From contig CALHVH010000232.1 of assembly GCA_938039225.1 (NCBI GenBank), positions 1 through 21,785 of the forward strand: 21,785 bases of DNA, given 5' to 3'. The stretch is from an uncultured Gammaproteobacteria bacterium (GTDB lineage: Bacteria > Pseudomonadota > Gammaproteobacteria > Steroidobacterales > JABDMI01). Below the pieces are notes generated by a model, which was not told where the DNA came from, ran no database searches, and was given only the letters and a program-made list of their open reading frames with translations. Below are positions 15,333 through 21,785 of the stretch, one piece after another (positions within the stretch are counted from its first letter, which is position 1; each line of letters begins with the position of its first letter). A program made the translations under genes and the position numbers.

Positions 15333-16454
15333 ATGCCTCAAGATAATCGCCCTCAAAAGGATAAGTACTCTCACCAATTGAGTGACGGTTATTATTTGCC
15401 CGATTTGAATAACCCTCAGGCAGTGCTTGGTATGTTACTGAGCATAGAGCTAATTGTTGGAATATTGGCTTTAGTGAAATACCCATTAGGTTCGGTAGAC
15501 TTTTTAAACTTCTTTGCCGGCTTGTCATTTTTGATGGTTTGGATTGCCATAGTGTTCTCAATTGCAATGCAAGCACTACGCCCATGGCTTAGTAACTGGC
15601 CTGTTGTCAAATCAACTATCGTGCAACTTACATGCCTTTTGATAGTTAGCGTAGTCATTACCTATTTAGCAAAATTTTTATTACAGCAATATTTTACTCA
15701 AACCAGTTTTGCCTTATCGCTTTCGCAAAATACTGAACAATTTTTTATTAACAATGTATTAATCTGTTTAATTATAGGCGGACTTTTACTTCGCTATTTT
15801 TACATTGCTCATCAAAATCAGCAACGCATCAAAGCGGTATCCGAGGCCCAGATTCAAGCCTTACAGTCAAGAATTCGGCCGCATTTTTTGTTTAATTCGC
15901 TTAATTCTATTGCTTCCTTAGTCAGGATTGATCCTGAGCTTGCTGAACAATCGGTTGAAGATTTAGCTGATTTATTTAGAGCAAGTTTGTCTAATGAAAA
16001 TAAACGTGTTTCATTAAAAGATGAATTGGAAATAGCACGGCTTTATCAGCGAATCGAACAGCTTCGTTTAGGTGAACGTTTACAAGTCGAGTGGAAATTA
16101 GGCGATTTACCTTTAAAACAAAAAGTACCTGTGCTGATTTTGCAGCCCTTGTTAGAGAATGCGATTTACCATGGAATAGAACCCTTGACCGGTGGAGGTA
16201 AAGTTACGGTCACCGCAAATAGTGAAGGGGAGGGTAAATCTAAAAGCGTGCTAATAAGTATTCAAAATCCTCTGGCTCAAAAAGAAAGCGATGGTTTAAT
16301 CGGCTCAGGGAAAAAGCATGGCAATCAAATTGCAATGACAAATATTGAGCAAAGGTTACGTTTGGTTTATGGTGATCAAGCTAGAGTGATAATTAATAAA
16401 ACAGACGATAGTTATCAAGTTAGCTTGAAGTTTCCCTATGATGTTAATGTCTAA
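15333..16454 (+). CDS. algZ: AlgZ/FimS-like sensor histidine kinase (LytS-type)
   Basis: The 373-residue inner-membrane kinase opens with the AlgZ-type YLPDLNNPQAVLGMLL. It has about four transmembrane helices (near 31-50, 58-79, 97-117 and 138-158), then a His_kinase (PF06580) domain with phospho-acceptor H184 in RPHFLFNSLNSIASLVR, and an ATPase domain with N276 in QPLLENAIYHG and the closing block GNQIAMTNIEQRLRLVYG. In Pseudomonas AlgZ partners AlgR to control alginate, type IV pili and rhamnolipids. AlgR follows after 26 bp and the haem genes after that, the same order as in P. aeruginosa. The ribosome site is weak (AAAGAA before ATG 15333). The identity is supported by sequence plus synteny; the regulon here is unknown. 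Confidence 0.92.
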   Translation: MPQDNRPQKDKYSHQLSDGYYLPDLNNPQAVLGMLLSIELIVGILALVKYPLGSVDFLNFFAGLSFLMVWIAIVFSIAMQALRPWLSNWPVVKSTIVQLTCLLIVSVVITYLAKFLLQQYFTQTSFALSLSQNTEQFFINNVLICLIIGGLLLRYFYIAHQNQQRIKAVSEAQIQALQSRIRPHFLFNSLNSIASLVRIDPELAEQSVEDLADLFRASLSNENKRVSLKDELEIARLYQRIEQLRLGERLQVEWKLGDLPLKQKVPVLILQPLLENAIYHGIEPLTGGGKVTVTANSEGEGKSKSVLISIQNPLAQKESDGLIGSGKKHGNQIAMTNIEQRLRLVYGDQARVIINKTDDSYQVSLKFPYDVNV

Positions 16455-16480
16455 CAAAACTGTATGAATATTCTGAAATT

Positions 16481-17233
16481 ATGAAAATATTAATTGTAGA
16501 TGATGAGCCTCTTGCTCGTAAACGTATGTTAGGGCATTTGCAAGATGCTGCGATGGCTGAGTTTAATCTGGAAATTGTCGGTGAGGCAAGCAATGGTGAG
16601 GAAGGCTTAGCAATGGCTTTGCAACATCGGCCAGATGTGATTTTGTTAGACATCCGTATGCCGGGTTTGGATGGATTACAAGTGGCTAGGCATCTTAGTT
16701 CTATGGGTGAATCACCATCGGTAATCTTCACAACCGCTTATGATGAATACGCAATGGCGGCATTTGATGCGCAAGCGATTGGTTATTTGCTTAAACCAGT
16801 TCGCCAACAAAAATTAATAGACAGCTTGCGTCGAGCTTCTCAGCTTAGTGACAAGCAAATTACAGCGGTAGAAGTGCAGGACTTAGTGCAAAAACGTGAT
16901 CGATTTTGCTTAAATAAACGTGGTCAGCTCACCATGATTCCCTTAGGTCATATACGGTACTTTATGGCTGATCAAAAGTATGTCAGTTTATTTATTTTTC
17001 AAGATGGCGCTTGGAAAGAAGAAATTATTGACGATACACTTAAAGAATTAGAAAACGAATTTTCCTCAAGTTTTTTAAGAGTTCATCGGAATGCTCTAGT
17101 AGCAAAAAAATTCGTAGAAAAACTCACACGAGATGATGAAGGGCATTATCATGTGCACATTAAAGATTTAGCCAAAGCTATATCTGTTTCTCGTCGGCAA
17201 GTTAAAGAAGTCAAAAATTTGTTGAAAAAATAA
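16481..17233 (+). CDS. algR: AlgR-like LytTR response regulator
   Basis: The 250-residue regulator has a receiver domain (ILIVDDEPLAR at the start, phospho-acceptor D57 in VILLDIRMPGLDGL, Lys in YLLKPV) and a C-terminal LytTR DNA-binding domain (about 145-248) with the signature FLRVHRNALVAKKFV and SRRQVKEVKNLL. It is the cognate partner of the preceding AlgZ-like kinase. The start codon ATG 16481 overlaps the TGA of a six-codon frame beginning at 16464, which might couple translation across the 26-bp gap. hemC starts 39 bp downstream with no terminator, so read-through from algZR into the haem genes is plausible. Confidence 0.94.
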   Translation: MKILIVDDEPLARKRMLGHLQDAAMAEFNLEIVGEASNGEEGLAMALQHRPDVILLDIRMPGLDGLQVARHLSSMGESPSVIFTTAYDEYAMAAFDAQAIGYLLKPVRQQKLIDSLRRASQLSDKQITAVEVQDLVQKRDRFCLNKRGQLTMIPLGHIRYFMADQKYVSLFIFQDGAWKEEIIDDTLKELENEFSSSFLRVHRNALVAKKFVEKLTRDDEGHYHVHIKDLAKAISVSRRQVKEVKNLLKK

Positions 17234-17272
17234 ACCAGAGTTTGCGATTCACTTCTAAGTATTAAAAAATTT

Positions 17273-18223
17273 ATGTCTCTAATTAAAATTGCAACCCGTA
17301 AAAGTCGACTTGCACTATGGCAAACTGAGCATGTAGCGGCAAGATTGCGTGCACACAATCCCGAATTAAAAATTGAGCTCGTACCTCTCTCAACTCGAGG
17401 TGATGAAATTCTTGATCGTAGCCTGCAAAAAGTTGGTGGCAAGGGCTTGTTCATTAAAGAATTAGAGCAGGCAATGTTACGTGGGCAAGCCGACATTGCA
17501 GTCCACTCTATGAAAGACATGCCTGTAAAGTTAAGTGATGAATTTCTCATTGGCTGTGTACTAGAGCGTGCTGCGCCAGAAGATGCTTTATTGTCCACTG
17601 ATGGATTGCAATTTAGCGATTTACCACAAGGGGCAATTTTAGGGACCTCGAGTTTAAGACGAGCTGCACAATTACTAGCCCAACGTCCTGATTTACAAGT
17701 TAAACCCTTGCGTGGCAATGTCGAAACTCGAATTAAAAAATGGCAGTCTGGTGAATTTGACGCCATTGTTTTAGCGCGTGCTGGCTTGCAGAGATTGGGG
17801 CTTGAAGCGCATATTTCTCAAGTCTTATCCCCACAACTTTGTGTGCCTGCAGCAGCACAGGGAATAGTTGGAGTAGAATGCCTGAGTTCGGATGCAAAAA
17901 CACAGCAACTTTTGCAAGCCTTAAATGATCAAGATAGCCAAATAATGATTAGCGCAGAACGTGCATTTAACGCTAAATTGGGTGGTGACTGTCAAACGCC
18001 AATTGCGGCTTTTGCTGCTGTAAATAAGCAAGAAATCTCATTCACGGGCTTAGTAGCAGCAAGTGATGGTAAGAAAGTCTTGCGAAATTCTCAAAGCTCG
18101 TTTATACCTACACATGAACATGATATAAAGGCTAAAATTTCGCTAGCAAAATCTCTGGGTCAGCAAGTTGCACAAGACCTTTTAGATAAAGGTGCAGAGC
18201 AGATTTTGCAAGAACTGGGCTAA
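17273..18223 (+). CDS. hemC: Hydroxymethylbilane synthase (porphobilinogen deaminase)
   Basis: The 316-residue enzyme polymerises four porphobilinogen units to hydroxymethylbilane in tetrapyrrole synthesis. It shows ATRKSRLALWQTEHV, STRGDEILDRSL, GGKGLFIKELE, the catalytic D82 in VHSMKDMP, GTSSLRRAAQL, LRGNVETRI, PAAAQGIVGVE, and the dipyrromethane-cofactor Cys C240 in LGGDCQTPIA. All active-site features are present and the length is normal (E. coli 313). No Shine-Dalgarno is visible before ATG 17273, a site rich in A and T. It follows algR by 39 bp and precedes hemD by 77 bp. Confidence 0.98.
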   Translation: MSLIKIATRKSRLALWQTEHVAARLRAHNPELKIELVPLSTRGDEILDRSLQKVGGKGLFIKELEQAMLRGQADIAVHSMKDMPVKLSDEFLIGCVLERAAPEDALLSTDGLQFSDLPQGAILGTSSLRRAAQLLAQRPDLQVKPLRGNVETRIKKWQSGEFDAIVLARAGLQRLGLEAHISQVLSPQLCVPAAAQGIVGVECLSSDAKTQQLLQALNDQDSQIMISAERAFNAKLGGDCQTPIAAFAAVNKQEISFTGLVAASDGKKVLRNSQSSFIPTHEHDIKAKISLAKSLGQQVAQDLLDKGAEQILQELG

Positions 18224-18239
18224 AGTACAAAAGTCTAAT

Positions 18240-18266
18240 TTGATATTTAATTAAATTATTTATAAT
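18240..18266 (+). promoter_or_regulatory. Possible sigma-70 promoter before hemD
   Basis: TTGATA (18240-18245) and a perfect TATAAT (18261-18266) are separated by 15 bp in the 77-bp hemC-hemD gap. The spacer is two bases shorter than ideal and the region is very AT-rich, so this could be chance; if active it would add internal transcription of hemDXY. Confidence 0.35.
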
Positions 18267-18300
18267 TGAAACTAATTGAAAAGGTTAAAAGAGTAATTTC

Positions 18301-19134
18301 ATGAGTTTGGATGGATTAAATGTATTAATAACACGTCCTGGTGATCGTGGTCTTGAGTTATGTGACATTATTGAAAATAGTGGTGCAATAACTACTTATT
18401 TCCCAACGGCTAATATCCATGAAGTGAAAGTGGATAGCAAAACTAAAAGAACTTTACGTAGTTTGGATTCTATTCACTGGATAATTTTTGTTTCTAGAAA
18501 TGCGGTTACTTATGGTGTAGAACAATTACCTAAGAAGCTATTAGAAAATGCAAATATAGCTGCTATTGGAATTAGTACGGCTGAGGCCATTGAAAAACAC
18601 GGTTTTAATGTCAGTCTTTGTCCTGAAAGTAGTTTTACAACAGAGGCCTTTCTGGAAGAGCCACTAATGGAGGACGTGGGTAGTAATAATATAGTCATCG
18701 TCACCGGCCAAGGTGGTCGAAAATTATTACAAGAAGAACTAGAGGAACGTGGTGCTAGTTGTTATCGCATTGAAGTATATCGTAGAGAACTACCACTAAA
18801 GGCAGCCCAAGAAGTAGCCGTAAAGGTTGAAAAAAATGCTGTTGACGTGTTGCTAGTAACCAGTGAAGAGCTTTTGGAAAATCTCTTAAGGCTTTTACAA
18901 AAAGTAAATAGTAAATTGAAAGCGGTCCCTTTGGTGGTTTCTAGTGATCGACTCAAAGTTAAAGCAAAAACCTTGGGCTTCACCAATTCGATCATTGTGG
19001 CTGAAAATGCTGTCAATGCAACTTTATTAACGGCACTAATCAAGTGGCATACAAAGTCTGGAAATACAATCGTACAAGATCAATTCGATGATCCAGATGA
19101 TTTCGATGTCGATGAGGATTTTGATGAGCTCTGA
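18301..19134 (+). CDS. hemD: Uroporphyrinogen-III synthase with acidic C-terminal tail
   Basis: The 277-residue protein fits HemD in length, position and the loosely conserved family blocks: LNVLITRPGDRGLELCDIIE at the start, WIIFVSRNAV (60-69), AAIGISTAEAIEKHG, IVIVTGQGGRKLLQEELEERG, and VLLVTSEELLENL. HemD cyclises hydroxymethylbilane with inversion of ring D. HemD sequences diverge widely, so synteny between hemC and hemX is important support. The last 19 residues (259-277) form an unusual Asp/Glu-rich tail (QDQFDDPDDFDVDEDFDEL) beyond the usual domain. The DNA for this tail also carries the ribosome site and start of hemX. AAGAG lies a few bases before ATG 18301. Confidence 0.92.
   Translation: MSLDGLNVLITRPGDRGLELCDIIENSGAITTYFPTANIHEVKVDSKTKRTLRSLDSIHWIIFVSRNAVTYGVEQLPKKLLENANIAAIGISTAEAIEKHGFNVSLCPESSFTTEAFLEEPLMEDVGSNNIVIVTGQGGRKLLQEELEERGASCYRIEVYRRELPLKAAQEVAVKVEKNAVDVLLVTSEELLENLLRLLQKVNSKLKAVPLVVSSDRLKVKAKTLGFTNSIIVAENAVNATLLTALIKWHTKSGNTIVQDQFDDPDDFDVDEDFDEL
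19114..19118 (+). promoter_or_regulatory. Ribosome site fixing the hemX start inside hemD
   Basis: GAGGA at 19114-19118 lies five bases before ATG 19124. Four other in-frame ATGs upstream (19088, 19097, 19106, 19112) lack such a site, so 19124 is the best hemX start. Confidence 0.75.
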
Positions 19135-20425
19135 TACACATAATAACGATTTAGACAATAACAGTTCGCTTGAGAATGCTGAAGAATACGTAAGAGATGC
19201 TCTCACCGATTCTGATATCAATGATAATGATTTTACTGATGACTCATTAGATTCCTTAGATGAGTCTTTAGATTCGGTAACTGAACCTGTTGATGACAAT
19301 ACACAAAACGCTGATGTGCCGCCTTTAAAAGCTAACAAAAAAGTAAAAACAGCCAAACGCGGTGGTGGGTTTTTCTCGGCACTTACCTTCTTGCTGGCAC
19401 TAGGAGCTTTAGCTATTAGTGCCTATACTTATTGGCTGCAAAATAATTTCACTAAAACGGCAGACTCAAGTTTAACTGATGTACAAGAAGTATCTGATAA
19501 TCTTAAAAATGAGATGCAAGTAAAACTAAAAGAAGTTGCTAATAGCATTGAAGGTTTTTCAGATGGAAATGACGAATTAGTCAATGAGCTAAACAGAAAT
19601 AATAAACGAGTAGAGCGTAATTTAAAGGTTGATATTGATTCACTTGGTGATCGCTTAGATGAAGTTGATACTCAAATTGTTTCCCTTAAAGGCTATTCTG
19701 CAGAAGCAAAATATGCTTATGTAAAAGCCGAGTTAGAATATTTTTTACAAATGGCCAATAATCGAATTGATTTGGCTCAAGATGCGGGTACCGCTTTAGC
19801 TGCCTTAGAAGCTGCTGATGATCGTTTGAAATTATTAAATGACCCAAGTTTAAAAGGTGTGCGAGCTCAAATGTTGGATGAAATTCAACAGCTCAAGGCC
19901 ATCGAACAACCTGATATTCAAAAATTGGCTTTAACCTTAGCAAGCATTGCCAAGCAAGTCCCTTCACTTCCTTTACGTATGGATGATGAAAAAGATTACT
20001 ACACAGAAGAAATTAAACTTAAAGAAGGTACTGGCTTTAGAGTTGGAATGAGTAATGTGTGGCGTAGTATGAAAGGCACATTAGATAAATTAGTTGAGGT
20101 GCGCGATGCAACGCCAAGTGATGTGCCTCTTATGAGTGTTGAAGATTTAGGTCTTTTATATATAAATTTAGATGTTCAACTGCAAAGTGCTCGTTTAGCG
20201 AGTCTTAAGGCTGACGCTTCAAATTATCAAGTGAGTATTCAAGGCGCTAAAGAGTTATTGACTGTTTACTTTGATACTGAGAAGCCACAAGTAAAGGCAA
20301 TTATTAACTCCTTGGCGGAAATAGAAAATGCTAATCTTTCTCCAGAGTTACCAGATATAAGTCAATCTTTAATTTTGCTGAGACAGAAAATTTCTGGTAA
20401 ATCAAACGAGAGTTCTAATGAGTAA
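19124..20425 (+). CDS. hemX: HemX-family inner-membrane protein
   Basis: From ATG 19124 the protein has 433 residues: a very acidic cytosolic segment (about 1-66), a basic patch (KANKKVKTAKR, 69-79), one transmembrane helix (about 83-105), and a long periplasmic alpha-helical region with coiled-coil character (from about 115) containing YAYVKAELEYFLQMANNRIDLA, a HemX hallmark. HemX is often mislabelled uroporphyrinogen-III C-methyltransferase, but it has no methyltransferase motifs; its role near HemCD is unproven. Longer starts back to ATG 19088 are possible but would add a Met-rich stretch encoded by the hemD tail. The gene overlaps hemD by 11 bp and hemY by 8 bp, implying coupled translation. 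Confidence 0.9.
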   Translation: MSSDTHNNDLDNNSSLENAEEYVRDALTDSDINDNDFTDDSLDSLDESLDSVTEPVDDNTQNADVPPLKANKKVKTAKRGGGFFSALTFLLALGALAISAYTYWLQNNFTKTADSSLTDVQEVSDNLKNEMQVKLKEVANSIEGFSDGNDELVNELNRNNKRVERNLKVDIDSLGDRLDEVDTQIVSLKGYSAEAKYAYVKAELEYFLQMANNRIDLAQDAGTALAALEAADDRLKLLNDPSLKGVRAQMLDEIQQLKAIEQPDIQKLALTLASIAKQVPSLPLRMDDEKDYYTEEIKLKEGTGFRVGMSNVWRSMKGTLDKLVEVRDATPSDVPLMSVEDLGLLYINLDVQLQSARLASLKADASNYQVSIQGAKELLTVYFDTEKPQVKAIINSLAEIENANLSPELPDISQSLILLRQKISGKSNESSNE

Positions 20426-21638
20426 GTTACCTCGCCCGATTTTTTATTTTTTTATGCTGTTGCTAGCAATTGTTTTGGCGGCCATTATAAATTCTATGTT
20501 TGGTGAAGATGCTGGCTATGTAAAAATGCAATGGCGAGGTAGAGTATTACAAACTAGCTTTATTGGCTTGCTCATGATTTTCGCATCCTTATATTTTCTC
20601 ATACGTGCAACGGTGCATTTTTTCCGAATGCCTAAAAAATTTGGTCAGAAAGTCAAAGAGATTAATAAAAACTCTGCACGTAAACGTCTTACTCAAGGCA
20701 TGATTGACGTCTCAGAGGGTAATTTTTCACAAGCAGAAAAGCGTTTAACCAAATCAGCTAATAAAAGTGAAACGCCTCTGCTTAATTATCTAAATGCAGC
20801 ACGAGCGGCACAAGCTCAAGGTAAATCTGATCGTAGGGATAAATGGTTAAAACAGGCCTATGAAAATACTCCTGAAGCAGCAAAAGCCATATTGCTCACT
20901 CAAGCCGAATTGCAATTGGAAGCTGATGAGTTTGAGTTGTCATTAGCTACTTTACAAAAATTAGAAGAGCTTTCTCCTGGACATAAGCAGAGTTTACGCT
21001 TACAAGCAAAACTATATGATCGTTTAGAAGATTGGGCTCAATTACGTGATTTAGTGCCTAAACTTCGTCAATACAAATCATTCACTAAAGAGAGTATTGA
21101 CAAAATTTCTCTTACCGCAAATTCAGAACTTCTCATTGATGCTACTACGCTAGAAGAACTTAATTCTGCCTGGAATGCCTTAGATAAAACCACCCGCACT
21201 CAGTCAAAGCTTATTGCTGCGTATGCATCAGGGTTGATAAATTTTGGTGAAGCCAAACAAGCTGAAACCATTGTAAATACAGCACTTAAAAAGCATTGGG
21301 ATGAGGATTTGCTAGAGTGTTACGCAAACTTAACTGAAATGGATACTAGTAAGCAATTAGTCCAAGTTGAGAAATGGCTAAAGAAACGTGGTGAAAGCCC
21401 TGCGTTATTACAAGTTGCTGCTAAATTATGTATGCGTGCAAAATTGTGGGGCAAGGCGCGTAGTTATATAGAGTCTAGCCTAGCGATAGAAGCTACTCCA
21501 GAACGTTATCAGTTACATGGAGAGTTAATGCAACACTTAGGCGATGAAGGCTTAGCAAGTGATGCCTTTAAAAAAGGTTTGCAATTATTAACTGGGAAAG
21601 TCACTAACAAAGTTTTACCAGCCTTACCGGAAAAATAA
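20418..21638 (+). CDS. hemY: HemY-family inner-membrane TPR protein
   Basis: The 406-residue protein has two N-terminal transmembrane helices (about 8-28 and 46-69) joined by a short loop with the HemY motif GYVKMQWRGRVLQTS, then an all-helical TPR-like region (repeats around GNFSQAEKRLTKSA, DEFELSLATLQKLEEL, GEAKQAETIVNTAL and LWGKARSYIESSLA). This is the gammaproteobacterial HemY found after HemX, and it is unrelated to the Gram-positive coproporphyrinogen oxidase also called HemY. Its role is thought to be as a membrane scaffold for tetrapyrrole enzymes, not firmly shown. It overlaps hemX by 8 bp. It is the last clear member of the hem run. Confidence 0.94.
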   Translation: MSKLPRPIFYFFMLLLAIVLAAIINSMFGEDAGYVKMQWRGRVLQTSFIGLLMIFASLYFLIRATVHFFRMPKKFGQKVKEINKNSARKRLTQGMIDVSEGNFSQAEKRLTKSANKSETPLLNYLNAARAAQAQGKSDRRDKWLKQAYENTPEAAKAILLTQAELQLEADEFELSLATLQKLEELSPGHKQSLRLQAKLYDRLEDWAQLRDLVPKLRQYKSFTKESIDKISLTANSELLIDATTLEELNSAWNALDKTTRTQSKLIAAYASGLINFGEAKQAETIVNTALKKHWDEDLLECYANLTEMDTSKQLVQVEKWLKKRGESPALLQVAAKLCMRAKLWGKARSYIESSLAIEATPERYQLHGELMQHLGDEGLASDAFKKGLQLLTGKVTNKVLPALPEK

Positions 21639-21665
21639 TAATATAAAAGAGTCCAAATTCTTTAA

Positions 21666-21785
21666 ATGACAATTCAAAATGAACAACAATTTGTGGTTTT
21701 ATTTATTCCTGAAGCACAAGCAGGGTTTTCGGAACTTGAATTACGCTTAAACATTAAACGCTTATTTAATTTGGATGATGAAAAG
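21666..21785 (+). CDS. Start of an unidentified gene, cut by the window edge
   Basis: ATG at 21666 opens a frame without a stop to the window end (40 codons), 27 bp after hemY on the same strand. It begins MTIQNEQQFVVLFIPEAQAG and continues FSELELRLNIKRLFNLDDEK. No signal peptide is seen. The pattern of a short beta strand followed by a helix ending LFNLDDEK resembles small N-terminal domains of gammaproteobacterial proteins that start FxGxxxxGxxxxxVxxxLxxLF, but I cannot name it. AAGAG lies rather far (about 15 bases) from the start. It may belong to the hem operon or begin a new unit. Confidence 0.6.
   Translation, partial: MTIQNEQQFVVLFIPEAQAGFSELELRLNIKRLFNLDDEK

Noticed and set aside
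17149..17766. 205-residue open frame antisense to the algR end and hemC
   Set aside because: It crosses two confidently identified genes, resembles no family, and its composition is a mirror of hemC codon usage.
19124..20425. Uroporphyrinogen-III C-methyltransferase annotation for HemX
   Set aside because: No methyltransferase motifs are present; the protein is a single-pass membrane protein with a helical periplasmic region.
1..21785. CRISPR arrays, transposases, integrases, tRNA or rRNA genes, toxin-antitoxin pairs
   Set aside because: None were seen on reading both strands; no gap exceeds 300 bases and no phased repeats or mobile-element ends were found.

Overview
The window looks like chromosomal DNA of a free-living, probably marine, AT-rich gammaproteobacterium. 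GC is roughly 40% by eye and was not computed. The evidence is a pseudomonad-like algZ-algR-hemC-hemD-hemX-hemY run, a UbiK/AmtB/P-II neighbourhood with ComM nearby, a DUF4124 protein and gammaproteobacterial-type PpiC and YghZ. The genus cannot be fixed from this sequence; a Kangiella-like or related oceanospirillalean lineage is only a guess. I see no tRNA, rRNA, CRISPR array, insertion sequence, prophage or integration site. Coding density is high, and no gap exceeds 300 bases.

Layout. (1) Positions 1-1353, minus: 5' part of comM/yifB, cut by the window edge. (2) 1579-3156, plus: periplasmic-sensing diguanylate cyclase. It converges on, and overlaps by 12 bp, a YghZ-type aldo/keto reductase (minus). 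(3) 4259-8152, minus: in transcription order, two secreted spondin-N paralogues (the second a lipoprotein), an OmpR-type response regulator and its HAMP histidine kinase. The four genes are collinear and may be one functional module. (4) 8276-9422, minus: ubiK-ppiC-DNA glycosylase, tightly packed. (5) 9504-11463, plus: amtB then glnK behind a textbook sigma-54 promoter with an NtrC-type enhancer, closed by an intrinsic terminator. (6) 11502-14627, plus: a 1015-residue lipoprotein metalloprotease of the ImpA (HExGH) type, with a CRP-like site placed as in a class II promoter. (7) 14770-15279: DUF4124 secreted protein and a strong terminator. (8) 15333-21638, plus: algZ-algR two-component system and hemCDXY, with overlapping hemD/hemX and hemX/hemY. 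(9) 21666-21785: start of an unidentified gene.

How the parts work together. The amtB-glnK unit is a nitrogen-scavenging module under nitrogen control. AlgZR lies directly upstream of tetrapyrrole synthesis (HemC makes hydroxymethylbilane, HemD closes it to uroporphyrinogen III; HemX and HemY are inner-membrane companions). UbiK assists ubiquinone synthesis and PpiC is a cytosolic prolyl isomerase. The accessory flavour is in regions 2, 3 and 6: a c-di-GMP sensor-synthase, a surface spondin/two-component cluster and a surface glycoprotein-directed protease, all plausibly involved in surface or host contact.

Most of the window is recognisable. The least described pieces are the spondin pair linked to a two-component system, the putative CRP control of the ImpA-like protease, a perfect 12-bp stem between amtB and glnK, and the hemX start site built from the acidic tail codons of hemD.
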